Source: Neelides folsomi (taxonomy: Eukaryota > Arthropoda > Collembola > Neelipleona > Neelidae). Taken from it: a stretch of DNA of 64,000 nucleotides. Below are positions 23,054 to 35,528 of this stretch, piece by piece (positions within the stretch are counted from its first letter, which is position 1; every line of letters starts with the position of its first letter). Location: NCBI GenBank assembly GCA_034687125.1, contig JAQGBZ010000012.1, positions 124,001 to 188,000 of the forward strand. Reading direction: 5' to 3'. A program made the position numbers and the translations under genes. The notes under the pieces are model-generated. The model was not told the origin of the DNA, searched no databases, and saw only the letters and a program-made list of their open reading frames with translations.

Positions 23054-24742
23054 CTGGAAGGGAGAGAGAATGAGATTATTAAGGAACAATTTGAGCTTTA
23101 TCTCAGCTGGCGCCGGGAAGTTTTATCTTCACTCTCTTGACACACTCATCGACTCTGGTTTCCCTATCTTCCCAAAGGACTGGCTCTGTCTCCTGCCACT
23201 ATAGCATTAAAGGGTTTGACTCCGTCTTCCGACGAGCTGATCAAGCTCATTTTTCTCCTCCACTTATCCATAAATCATTAAGGAATCAAGGCTCAAGCAA
23301 TAACTGAACACTAAATAAATGAGAACTGAAATCCGAGCTGTGTACAATTCACAATGTCGAGATGCAAAATCCACTTGTTTACAATTCACACTTATCGTGA
23401 AATTGCCGATATGGGCAAAAGTCGTCATTTGGCGTTTAGCTCACATATTCCTTATATATGAGGAGTTGAGAAGTATTATAAAAATGTCTTACTTTAATCA
23501 CAATTGCTTTAACTTGTGTATTACGTCGTAATAGCCATAATCGTATTACACATTTGTTAACCTCGCTTCAGAGTGGAAAACGAGGGAGGAGTTATGTATT
23601 CTGGCATGCTGGATGAGGAATAGATATCCTAAGGATCATGTTTAAATTGCAAAACCGATATATTTTATTTTAATTGTGCTTAACTTTAATTAAAACGTGT
23701 TTGATAAAGAGAGAGAGAAGTGCGTATCAAAGGACTCTCAATGTGCCCCAGCTTGACCACCATGTTTGCAAAAAAATTCGCGAATTGGCTGAGCCAATGG
23801 AATTTGCGCAACGCCTCCCGGTGGAGTTTATCCCACCGCCATATTTGCACGATGGAAAAAAGAATAATTGATTTTAATGAAAATTTTAACCTTTTCAAAA
23901 CTAAAATGTTGTAATTCTTAACTTCCCGATGTCGAGAATCAAAAGGCCTATCGATTGATACCAATTTCGAGATGGATTAAGGAGAATTAAATAAGAATAA
24001 TTCAAAAATTGACATAATTTCCACTAATTTCAAAATAATTTGAAATATTGAATAATCAACATTACGATTTTTAATCATATTCAGGTTCGCATTTATTTTA
24101 TCTATATTTTCATGTATCAAACACTAACAAAAGACCCTTATTTTCCGAAATATTTATTAAAAACAGGCATTTTTTATTTTAATTCGAATTTTGAATAAGT
24201 TAAATTAAAATACTATTTGAATGACTTTTTAATAATATATTTGACGTCAAAAAACCTTAAATACCTCAAAAATCTACATTTTATTTTTAGGCGGGGAAAT
24301 ATTTCAAAACACACTTTTACTATTAAAATGTCCCATAATTCGATTAAAAATTCACTCCAACTCCAAATTTCACCCTAAACATCTTCTCTAAACATTAGTT
24401 GATATCCATCAAGTTCAAAATCTTATAAAAAGGGCCTCTTTATTTTATAAAATCCACAATTGTGATCAAATTGTGTAGAGAGCATTAATAAAAAGCACCG
24501 GTAAAAATTGTCTAAAACTCTTATAAAAAAGGCCAACAAGTGGTAATTGACTCCCCAATCCCAGAGACAAAGGTTAAATGGTTCTCGCAAGATATCAAAA
24601 AGTGACATAAAACTCCCAAATGAGCCCAATTAACCGAGCCGAGTCAATGAGTTCAAAACCGGAGTTGGGAGTCCGAAAGAGGCCGATTGTTCCGAAAGTC
24701 CAACCTTTTCGTGGGGTTTAAATGTCAGAAGAGGTTACTTAC
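23054..24742 (-). other. Probable 5'UTR intron of Imp
   Basis: Bounded by an acceptor at 23054-23055 and a good donor (GTAAGT on minus, 24737-24742). Within it, frames at 23674-23964 overlap on both strands and match nothing I know. A short island near 22970-23240 is coding exon plus promoter-like GC. Confidence 0.45.
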
Positions 24743-25180
24743 GTAGACCGCTGAGCCCCGCAGCTGAGTAGAAGCGTGGAAATGTAAATTAACGGGAGTT
24801 ATTTACTAAAGATCGGCGGAGGACTCGGCGTAATTTACCAAGTGGGAGAGCTTCCATCCACCATTTTGGCGATGAGTCAGGACGTCACGAGTAAATAAAC
24901 TTTTCTCCCTATTCCTCGTTGGCCATTGGTTCGTTGGGTGACTCTGGGGGTCGTGGTCTCCTGGAACCCGTAGCTCCCTATATGCCCGCCGACTCTCCCG
25001 ACTTCTCCCAACCTCCGGGAAGTAATGCCCGGTAGAGAGAAACGCTTCCCGCTCAGCTCTCTTCCGTTTTTCCTCCTTGGGACTAATTGCAGTGGATGGG
25101 AGCGTTTTGGGAGAACCCTTGGGGAAATTTTCATTCTTTTCCATCCAAATCTTCGTGTGGAGATTTCGAGAGACGCCTAT
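24743..25180 (-). other. Probable 5'UTR exon and promoter region of Imp
   Basis: A sharply GC-richer block, with a donor at its lower edge (24743). Two overlapping minus-strand frames (24806-25183 and 24877-25134) are open but show no domain and differ in frame, so I read them as untranslated leader. The exact transcription start is not visible. Confidence 0.4.
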
Positions 25181-27501
25181 CATAAATGAATGTACATATA
25201 CGCTGGGAGCCTAGTGAGATTTTTTGCTCAATTTCGCGAGTTCATTCATTCTTGTATCGAAAGACGTTCTACACTCTACTGGATTGCTACCTGCCCGCAC
25301 CTGCACCTATACAACAATACAACTCTATGTATTTTATATACACTCTTCTGCTTACCCATTTTTAGACCTATTCTCCCTATCTTTACTCTCCCACCATATC
25401 TCTTGATTGAGGAGGTAAGGAACTCTTGTATATAATATGTATGGTATGATGCATCTACCTGGTTACATAAATTCGATATAATCGTATTTTGTAAAATTTT
25501 TACCTTTTCCAGTTCCAACGTGTTGATTAGTCTTGAATGTTCAATTTTATGAAAATTATAGTATCTTGAAGGTGGTGATCTTGTCAATTTCTCCATCATT
25601 CCTATCAGCAAACTTTCAGCACTTGGTAATTAGAATTGAATATAAAAAGTATATTTCTTATATCTAAACACATTTTTATAATAAATTGCATGATGTAATG
25701 TATTACGTATTTTACTAACAAACTTGGATTGTTATATTATGACTAAAAGTATTAAAGATACGCTTATATTATTAGTTCTATTAGAAATGTCACTTCTGTC
25801 TCTGTCACACAATGCAGTAATCATTTATATGTTGTTGATAAATTGTTTAACACGTTAATTTAAATGTCGCACTGTCACATAAAATACTTAGAACAGTATT
25901 TAAAATAGTATGAAAAATGACTTGAAGATGTTTTAGCAGAACTCAAAGAAGTAGGTAGTACATAATACATAAATATAGTTCGCCTAATAATAAGTTGGTT
26001 TACAGGTGAGAGAATGACTTGTGAACTTGTGATAGCTTTGAATGTAGAATTGAAACTGAGCATTAATAAACTCGGTGTGTTATAATGTCTTATCTCTTAT
26101 ACATAAGTATGCATGTAAGAAAGTGAAAAGTAAACTGATAAAGTGCATTAACAATAAGAACATACATAGGCACATATATGTAGCTGTGAAACAGTTATAC
26201 CTATTATTACATTATTAAATAATTACAACATAATGATGCCATTCATGAATTTTTATCATGTAAGAGAGGAACAAATACAAAATAAAATACGCACCTACTT
26301 AAAGTTAGCATATATCTACTATCTACTACTGATCAATGTGGTCAGTATCAATATAATATTTAGATATATTGTATGTACAAACTTAATATAATATAAAGTA
26401 GGTATCATGTATCCTTAATTAAGGGTCTTTTGTGATCATTTCCTTTAATTCTACGAATAGTGCCATTTATTCAAGAAAGGGGAAACCAAAAAGCGATTTA
26501 CAAAGGGTGATAAGGATCGCAAAAAATTGCAAGGGGCTCAACGATAAGTTTAGGTCAAAATTAACAACGACCGACAACGGAAGTTTAAGGTTGAGAGACT
26601 TTGAGAGCGACAATTTAGAGCCAGGTGGCCGTAGTTTAGATATAAATGTGCAGATATATAGAAAAAACATTAATTTATAATTCAGGTTCTTGTGTATACA
26701 AAACTGTCTCAACTTTTTTAAGATCCCCGCTTTTCTCAGAACTTTGATAATTGTTGTTCATTACGATATCGCCATGAACAAGTTAACTAACTCATTTATG
26801 ACGAATACGTATGTAGGTATTATACTTATGGAGATATTATCTCCCGATTGGTATTATCCTTCTATGTTACATTAATATAAATATCATAAGAGCTTCAACT
26901 GACATAAATCAAGTCGATTTTTATAACAACCGCCCTTATAATTTAATTTTTCGAAAAAGTTTATTATTCTGAGCTTCAGGGGTTTAACACCTGCAAAGGT
27001 ATTTAGCTGGAAAAGAAAAGGAAGCAGGAAATACAAAAAAATGATCAATTAAATGTTCCAATCCCATCCTTATTTTCTCAGCTCTCATTATTGGACTATA
27101 ACATATACACTGCTATACTATACAATTGTATGATTTTATGTATCGTGTTTGGTTTTTTTCAAGTGTTTCATTAAAAGCAAAACGGAATTTGGTATATACA
27201 ATTGTCGCAATTGAATGTGTTATCATAAATATCATAATATACCGAATATGGTAATATAATATATATTCAGACCCTTCATATTGTTCATATTGTTGGTAAA
27301 ACCGAAGATGTAAGTTTAATCTTAGGAATAGGAATCCTATAGGGCAATGATAAATATTATGCATTCATGGAAATTTTGTTATTTTATTAAGATAAGCTTG
27401 CACAACTTTTAAAACTTGTAATTTAAAATTCCCAATCAATTCCTTTTATAAAATTGTAAAATATTTTAATTTTAACCAAGATCAAAGGCAGCAGCAACAA
27501 C
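25181..27501. other. Intergenic region upstream of VDAC
   Basis: AT-rich. An 82-codon plus frame at 26432-26680 has charged, coding-like composition in its middle but no start context, splice partner or family, so it is left unassigned. Confidence 0.45.
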
Positions 27502-28689
27502 ATGGCTCCACCCGTCTTCAATGATCTCGGCAAACCCGCTAACAATGTTTTTGAAAAAGGTGATTTCGTTTATTCATACCTTCGCCAACAACCAAAGCAA
27601 TCATTTAATGACAAATTTTCGTGATTCATTTTCACAAATCATTCGTTCAATATTTGAAAATTAGCATTGTAAATTAATAATTTTTTCGTAAATTCAGGGT
27701 ATCCTCTTGGTTCCATCAGATTCGAAGCCACCAGTGATAGTTGCAAGAATCCCGAGTTTAAGCTGGTTACTGACAACAAATTTGTAGACGGAACATTTGA
27801 AGGCAATGTGGAATGCAAGTACAAAGTTCCAGAATACGGGGTCACAGTAACAAAAAAGTGGAACACCGAAAATGAACTGGTCGTTGAAGCCGCTTGTGAT
27901 GAAAAGATCAGTCCTGGACTCAAAGTGGCTATGGTTGGAGCTTTGAATCCTGACACGGGAGCAAAGAACGCCCAAGGAAAGATCTTCTACAAAGTGAACA
28001 ACGCGATCGCTGAGGGAAATGTCACACTCGGGGACAACACCAATACCATGCTGAATGGAACAGTTGTTGGAGGCTACAAAGGATTCCTCGGAGGATATCA
28101 AGTGACTTATGACACCAATGACAGTTCATTGAAAAAGAACAACTTGGCTTTGCTCTATTGCGCCCAAGATGTTCAAGTCGGAGGTAAAGTTACGAACATG
28201 GGAGAAAGATACAGCGGCTCAATTTACCAAAGAGTTTCCGGTCGAGCTGAAGTCGCAGCCCAATTTAGCTACGTTCCAAGTGGAGCTGGATCTGGAACTT
28301 CTTCAGCTTCTCCTACTCGCCGAACATCTGCACAATCTTCAGCACCTCCGGAACCCTCAAGAAATGATGTTCGAATAGCTTCCGCCCAATCTACAGCTCC
28401 ACCAGCTGAAGAATCTGCTCCACCATCGCCACCACCACCACCACAACAATCAGCTTCGTTTTCGACTAATGGTGAGGATGAAAACATCACTTTTGCAATT
28501 GGTGGACGTTACCTTCTTGATGCGAACAATTCAATCCGGGGAAAGATCAATTGCAAGAGCCAATTGAGTCTCAGTTATGAGACGAAGGTTCGGGATGGAA
28601 CGACTGTCACTGCTGCTACGCTCGTCGACATGAAGAATATGTCAGGAGGAGGACACAAAGTTGGACTTGGCATTGAATTCATTATTTGA
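27502..28689 (+). CDS. VDAC (mitochondrial porin) with a ~68-residue Pro/Ser/Ala-rich insertion
   Basis: Two exons, 27502-27559 and 27698-28689; 349 residues against about 282 for the family. The N-terminal MAPPVFNDLGKPANNVFEKG fits the VDAC amphipathic helix. The strands are recognisable through YGVTVTKKWNTENELVVE, GGYKGFLGGYQVTYD, GERYSGSIYQRV and the terminal GGGHKVGLGIEF, the eukaryotic porin signature region. VDAC carries ATP, ADP and ions through the outer membrane and is an apoptosis hub. Between S214 and about residue 281, where normal VDACs have a short turn (around WTSGTNCTRFG), there is a low-complexity stretch with PTRRTSAQSSAPPEPSR, ESAPPSPPPPPQQS and an acidic end (GEDENI). The insert is inside one exon and in frame. 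Poly(A) signal AATAAA at 28718-28723, only 29 nt past the stop. Confidence 0.92.
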
Positions 28690-30672
28690 ACATTTGGCTC
28701 ACTCAGCATATGAATATAATAAACACAAATATAAATTCAGAAGATTATAATTTTTAGAAAATTGGCAATTCTTTTCAATAATAATTTTTAATAATTATGC
28801 CTCTATATGAAACTCATGTTTTATAAACTGTTTAAAACGATGTAATAAAATTTTCAGTTTTAATTTTTTTAATTCATTTTTGGTATTTCTTAGTTCTAAT
28901 TTTTTTAATTATTTGTATAATTTCGCATATTAAAAAATATTTATGCCATGTGTTAAAAATCTTTGAGTTATTTAGTTGTTTTTTAATATTGAAATACATA
29001 ATGAAGATGACTATAAAATCTCAACATTTTTAAGGTTTTAAGATATTATGTATCTTTCTTTTGACCAACAAGTAGACATCAGAAACATTGTCGCTTATCA
29101 TATTAGACGTGTATTCGCTTGAATTTAGCAATTATAGTCTTCATTCATCCAGTCACTTCCAAAATTGGCTTATAGACACTATTATAGTACGAAAAGAAAT
29201 AAAAGTCGCTTACCTCAATACTTCAATAAAGAAATGAAAAAAGCTCTTTGGTAAAAAAAACTTGCCTTCTATTTGTAATAGCATATAGCACTATGATTTT
29301 CTCATTATGTAGGGAGTGAATGGAAATTCACAAAGTTAATCATTTTAGTCAAAATAAATATGATATTAGTTTAATGAAATTGAGATATATGCAGTAACTT
29401 GAATTTCTTTTTCGCGAATAATGAAATAAAGAAAAATAAATTTAACTCTTTTAATCATATCCCTTAAATTGCACAAAAAACATTTAACATTATTATATTT
29501 ACTTAAAGCAAGATTAAGCAATTTACAAAATAGTGGATGTTTTTTGTAAATTGTTAAACATATACATAACAGATTAACAGAGTATAAATAATATTATATA
29601 TTATTTATTGTTTGTTTTATGTCAAACAACTGAACTGTTGTTGTTCTTAAATTAAAAGTAGTATTTTTTGATAGTTATTGCTTTTCACGAACAAAAGTAA
29701 AACATCAAATACTATGAACAGTATGAACCCATATGCAATTAATACTTTTTATGGCTAATTAGGATAATTACTAACATGATTTAAGACTATCATAAACATT
29801 AAGTACTCACAAAATCAGGTGAATTTTAATTGAACAACCACCAGACCAGAAGGAAAAAATAATCTCATTTCCCAAAATGAATTAAAAAATTCGTTTCTTT
29901 AAATTCAATTAAGGTAATATTAAAATTAAACTCGCTTTCCGTTACTTGCGTAAACTACTTAAAAACTTAACGAATACATAAATGCTATAATAATACAAAT
30001 ATAAAGTCATTTTATTAGTGTTTAAATTCACTAATAAAAATGGCTTACAAAGAGATACTTATTTTTGATTTACATTATATTTAAACAGTAGGTTGAATTA
30101 TACACTCGTAAGTTGCAAGTTTCATTTATTGCTTCAGTGTTGTTTCTTAAAATTAAAAATGATATTGGAAAAGCGTAATGCATCTTTACAATAAATGCAA
30201 CTAATCTCATAAGTACTTTTAGTATATATAGATCATTGTGTGAAAAAGAGTATTTACAAGATTTGAGTAAATCAGAATGAATTCAAAACATCGATAAAAA
30301 CAAAGATGTAAGAAGGACGTTTTAAATTAAAGCTTTTGTGTTTCATAGCTAAAATACTTAATGTAGTTTAAAATATACAACAATTTGTTTTGTGATTTAA
30401 ATTTCAAACTAAAAAATATGATACATTTGGGTAAAATAAACTAATAACTTTTATAAACTATCAATTCGGATGAGAGTCATTCCTGGAAATATTTAAGGTT
30501 AAATGAAAACATCGTTTCTCTTCCGCAAGAGATATATCCATTTTGTAAGCCAAAATTTCCGCTTGCGAAATTTTTCTTCGAAAAACCCTGAGCTTTGTTT
30601 TGAATCGCCAAATTTCTGGAGCCAGTCATTGATTTTCTAAAGGTCATACAAAATCAATTAATAAATGATGCT
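28690..30672. other. AT-rich intergenic region
   Basis: No gene seen over about 2 kb between the convergent VDAC and NOS1AP 3' ends. A near-perfect 15-bp hairpin sits at about 30007-30045 (ATTAGTG arms around TTTAAATT). Confidence 0.5.
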
Positions 30673-33600
30673 TCATTTGGTTGTGTGCCGCTGCCAGGAT
30701 GATTTTTTCTCCGTTAAAAATTCTAGCTTATTTCTTGTAATTTTTTCAGATACTGATCGATTAATCAATTTTAAGTCTAAAGGTCTAATTATATTTTCGT
30801 TCTCGGCAATTTTATCCATTATTTTATCCATTGTATTTGCTGACAGTCGTTCAACCCGATCACGATCTTGGCCAATGCTATTCATTGGATTTAGCCTATT
30901 TTCAAGTAGAATTGTAAGAGCAGCATTTTGTCGTCTTAAATGGTCCATTTCAATTAATTGCTTCGTCTGTAGTTTAAAAATTGACATCTTTTAAAAAATA
31001 ATCAATTTAACAATTAAAAAGATCATGAAAAAGTTAGCTCACAATTCACAAACTGAAAATGTAAAGATGTTAAAAATTTTCAATTCTCACACAAATTATT
31101 GAACAAATGTCAGTCGGCAATAAAATTGTAAAAATTGTAGTTATTATACGAAAAACTCACTATTAATGGACAATTATTACAATTCTGTTAATAGAGTAAT
31201 TGTAGTTTTTGTTAACTTTTACGTAGAAGATTAAATCATCTCATTATTACAAGTTCTTTTTAGATAACCATTCCATGCATGGTTCTAATTTGCACACTTA
31301 GCACTTCAATTAAGCAAATGTATGTATTTATGTAAAACTTCGACATACCTGTTCAGAATTTAGAGATGTTAGCGAACTTCTTGAATTCTGGTCGAAATTT
31401 TGGTCAAAGTTTGTTCCATTATTTTCCAAATTCTGGATATGTCTGATAAGTATTTGAAGATGGTCGATGAGCTCTTTGTTATGGTTAAGAAGTTGTTGAG
31501 TTCTCGTCTGTTAAAAAAATAAAAATTATGAGACTGGTTTACATTTTAAAGGCTATAAATGCATAGAAGGCAAATAAATATTTAAACTAGAAGGGACATT
31601 TATCATCTGAAAATGTATAATAAAATGTAATTCATAGGTATACAAAATTAGTTTAAATACCTGAGCCTCAACTCTTGCAGATTGCTCGGCATTTAACTGA
31701 TCTCTCAACAACGCCACTTGAGATAGAGCATGTGCCGTTTGAGATTTTTGTTGTTTCAGCTGCTCACGAAGTAGTTGAACCTGAAGATCAATGGGCGAGA
31801 GAGCGTCGGACGACGAAGCTGCTGAGTCTTGAAGCTGCAGAATTCCTTCCGACTTCCTCTCTTTAGTCATGGACAATGATGATTTATCAAACTCTCTCAT
31901 AATCAAGTCTTTTTTAAGATTTAGATTTAATTGAGTATTCTCTTTGGCAGTGGATTTTGATTTCAATTGAATAACTTCATCTTCATCTTCTTCAGCCTCT
32001 TTAGTTAATGTCGGAGTTTCCGCCTTTTCGGAGTTGCAAATAGCCTTTTGACCACTAATGGCTAAAATTAATAAAAAGCAATAAACATGATAAATCGTTA
32101 AAAAGACTTTTATTTAAATGCAGAATATAAATAATCTTTATTGGCATCTAGTACTCGTAAACAACTGGTTTAAATAAGGAGTGTGAAGTGTGAATCATTC
32201 ATTGAATGTTTCGACTTTGAGAATTTAATATTGAATAATAAAATGAAACTTGAGAACAAGTACTTACATGGTGAATCATCGTGAATGATAGCAGGTTCAC
32301 CACCGCTGCCGGCCAGTTTATCATGACAAAACTCAAAAGCCTCACCAACCGTTTTCACAATCTTCATTGCTTGACTCTAAAAAAGTTTAAAAAAATTATC
32401 AAATGAATTCTTGTAAAAATGAGCGTAAGGGAAAGTAAAGAATGTAATGGTTTTATTACTTCTAAATCGAAATCATCCTCTGAGAATGACATTGTAGGAA
32501 TGAGGGAAAAGTTGTGGGAGCCGTCTAGAACTGATCTAAGAATACACTCACCTTATTCTTAGCCTTGAACACAACACAGTAAAAGAGATTCGTCGCAGTT
32601 TCCCTTGTGATGTAGCTGAAGATCTTCGTATCTTGGCTATCATGAGAGATGTAGAAAATCCTAAAATAGACATTCAGCATGTTCACATGTTTATTTTTTG
32701 TCTAATTTTGGAATTTTACGCGGTATTCGGGTTAATGGGATGAGCTTATTGACAGCTCCGTTTCTTTACCCCATTACCGGTTGAAAGAGATCACTCATCT
32801 CCTTCTACCCGGTTTCATTCTACTCCAACCACGTGGAGATATATTTGATAATCAACAGATAACAGATGGGAATGATTTTAAAAAATAAATACACACCAAA
32901 TGTAAATACATATAAAATCCTTGATCCAACACGTAGTAGGTATTAGAGCTGATGTTTTGGCAATCTAAATCCCCAATACACTTGTTGCTCCCTTCAGGGA
33001 TCTACGGATAATTAATTTGTTGATGAGGACAAATTTCAAAATAAGTCCACTTATACAATATAATAATTTAGTTTATAAATTTGGCTTGGGCCCATTTGTC
33101 AATTTGCCCAAAGGACGTCGGCCGAGAATTTCCCATGTCCCATGAAACCACGCCCGGATGACCCAAATATTCCCTCGAGATAAGGAAGCGATTGCATATT
33201 TATAATCAATGTTTATTTATCCTATGACACCTCCACCATGGGCTTTTAATTTATTCACCTGTAGATTGGATGTGAGAGGAGCGGAGCATTGTACACGGCC
33301 TTCTTGTTCAAAACAAAGCATTTGACACCATCATAGGAGATTTCAAATTGGATTGTTTTCTTCTTCACGTTCCGTTCCTTAAATTCGAATCTCGTTCTTC
33401 TCATAGCAGACACAATCTCCACTCGAGTAGATGGCTTTTTAATCGGAAGACTCCCAATGAGCTGTGTAATCAAATCAAATTCTTTTATCAACATCCCCAA
33501 TATCTCATTTTATCATCCAAACAAAATTAGCAAATATATTTTCTATACAAGTTGAATGATCTCATATATGACTCATCGCGGAAATGTACACATACAATAG

Positions 33601-33736
33601 AGATGTAAAGGACAGGTGGAAAAAAGAGAGTTGTACTGACCTTTACAATGAATCTAATACCCTGGATGAAATTGTCGTCGTTTAAATTCTTTTTGGTATC
33701 TGGAAGGGAGCTGTATTTTGAAGATGAGCGAGGCAT
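30673..33736 (-). CDS. NOS1AP/CAPON-type PTB-domain adaptor
   Basis: Seven exons: 33641-33736, 33259-33461, 32552-32660, 32268-32376, 31661-32061, 31349-31507, 30673-30966; 456 residues, phases consistent. The N-terminal PTB domain (about 20-165) is strongly CAPON-like: STRVEIVSAMRRTRFEFK, IFYISHDSQDTKIFSYI, CVVFKAKNKSQAMKIVKTVG and AFEFCHDKL. A disordered acidic linker follows, then a coiled coil (about 265-365) with LREQLKQQ, VALLRDQLNAEQSARVEAQ and LLNHNKELIDHLQILIRHIQ, as in vertebrate NOS1AP. The family links nNOS, Dexras and Scribble and shapes dendrites and muscle dense bodies. The last exon adds a basic helical tail ending in HTTK; the vertebrate EIAV-type PDZ ligand is absent. Sequence identity is firm; the tail could differ if a further alternative exon exists left of 30673. 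Confidence 0.93.
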
Positions 33737-34133
33737 TTTGGAACGATGACACAGAGAGAGACCCTTTGGAGTGAGCAGAGAGATAATGAGAGATTAGTGA
33801 GGAACCAAGTCGAGAAAGATAAATGGTAGGTGTAATGATGAGTCAAAAAAAGTGGTGGTGGTGTTATTATATTTCATTATCTACCTACACCCTCGGAAGT
33901 CCCTCCCTCGAATCCACAGTTCAAATGCTAATCTACCAGATGGGGCACAGTAAAATAGAGTTCGTTCTTTATCAACATGCAACAGAGCAAAACTCTGTCA
34001 GATCCCGATCCCACATCTCTCAATACACGATGTGGCGGTAAAGGGTTGACATGTCGTGGATCTCTGGGATAAATTAATTCACTCAAGAGAAACAAGACTG
34101 TGGGGGTGGGCCGACCAGGCGAGGACGACCAAG
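33737..34133. promoter_or_regulatory. Shared upstream region of NOS1AP (minus) and a Bcl-2 gene (plus)
   Basis: The two start codons face away from each other across 397 nt. The interval includes both 5'UTRs and presumably a bidirectional or paired promoter. No TATA box is evident. Confidence 0.55.
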
Positions 34134-35528
34134 ATGGCAAGGACTTTTGGGAAACACGTAGACGACGAGGACGAGGCTGATTGTCGAGGAGCTGAAGGAG
34201 GACGAAGAGAGTTAGAAGAGATCCAAGAAGAGGCTGAGGAAGGAACACATCTTTATCTTGGATTTGTCATTGATCAAATCAGGAGGAATTCCATTGAGGT
34301 CCAACCTGAGCAACTCCAACGATACGTCTCGCCTCTTGAGTCCCAGATCGGCGAAGCCAGGTTATTTTTTAATTTAATGGTCAATCTAATGATGGATTAT
34401 AAGTATTTTATACCCTTTGTCTATCTTACAATCCTTCCAATCTCCCACTTACACTTAACCGTAATTGGAAAGGGACTCACGATACTACTTGGTAAATTCT
34501 TTTTAATCCCAAGTTCCAACTTACAATTCCAAGAAATTCCGACTTGACTGGACCGTCAATAAGTTAAAACTTATTGACGTTATTGATAAGTTATTTTCAA
34601 TTTGAAATTGGGAGTTGCACGCACGAAATAATTTAATGTTTATGATTTTAAAATACCTAAATCAATTGATATAATATTTTATAAAAAAAATAATGCTTTA
34701 TTATCGTACCAATATTTATAATCAGTATAAACTTCAACATTTATCTATACTTTTGCCATTATAGTAAAATAGTAAACAAAGGATATAACTAACTTATGGT
34801 TAGTTAATATGTTAATAATGCCATTTGAAGTGTTAGGAGGTTTCATTGAGAAGAAGTCATATTATAGTTTCTAGTTTCTTATTCCTTTTTAAATATTTAG
34901 AATCCTCGATTGGTCAAATGCTGGAAGGGAACTTCGCCAACTTGCTGATGCCTTCTCTCAATCCGCCGAACGTGAACGAGTCCGAAGGAGAGCTCAGGAC
35001 ATCACGTTCGACTCTTTGGACTCTGACCACTTTTTCGAACTACTGCAAGAGCTATTTCAGGTAATTGGTGTTTAATCATTTACCAACAAAAAGAATGGAG
35101 AAAGGATTAATCAATTTTTAATCACCTATAAGGCTCCTGTGAAAAATTACCTAACCGCTCGAATCGAATATTCTTTTTAAGGGTGAAGGCGTGACAAGGG
35201 AACGTATTTTAGTCCTCTTCTTCTTTTGTGCCGATGTAGCTATTGAAGCCTTGAGGAAAGGATTCAGTCAAACATTCCATCACCTGATGCAATGGACCCT
35301 AAAGTATATCGCCACTAGAGTAGCTCGCTGGGTTCATGAACATGGCGGATGGGTAATTCATCAATATATAATTTATTTCTATTTAATTTAAATTAAATTA
35401 TAAATGGTATATCTTGTTAGGGTGCCGTTCTGAGATCATCACTGACCATCGCCTACCAAGTCAGTGCTTGTTGCGCATTCGTCGCGGTCGCCTTTGCATG
35501 TTTCGTCTACATTCGTCGAAACTTGTGA
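34134..35528 (+). CDS. Bcl-2 family protein, Bak/Bok-like multidomain type
   Basis: Four exons: 34134-34360, 34901-35060, 35182-35352, 35421-35528; 221 residues. After an acidic N-terminus and a helix (HLYLGFVIDQIRR) comes a BH3-like segment RELRQLADAFSQ (85-96; L87, A91, D92, F94). The BH1 region is LFQGEGVTRERILVLFFF (about 127-144), BH2 is ARWVHEHGGW (177-186), and a C-terminal membrane anchor with basic end (ACCAFVAVAFACFVYIRR) occupies about 198-219. This is the standard tail-anchored layout of outer-mitochondrial Bcl-2 proteins controlling cytochrome c release. Helix order looks closest to Bak/Bok, but pro- or anti-apoptotic role cannot be assigned. The usual BH1 signature NWGR is T-R-E-R here and the BH3 GD is AD. 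Start chosen as the first ATG in the open frame. Confidence 0.88.

Noticed and set aside
24806-25183. 125-codon minus frame upstream of Imp
   Set aside because: Overlaps a second open frame and lies in the presumed GC-rich 5'UTR; does not encode RRM motifs (no RNP1/RNP2), so it is not the missing N-terminal half of a vertebrate-type IMP.
26432-26680. 82-codon plus frame with charged residues
   Set aside because: Looks mildly coding-like but has no ATG context, splice signals or relatives I can name.
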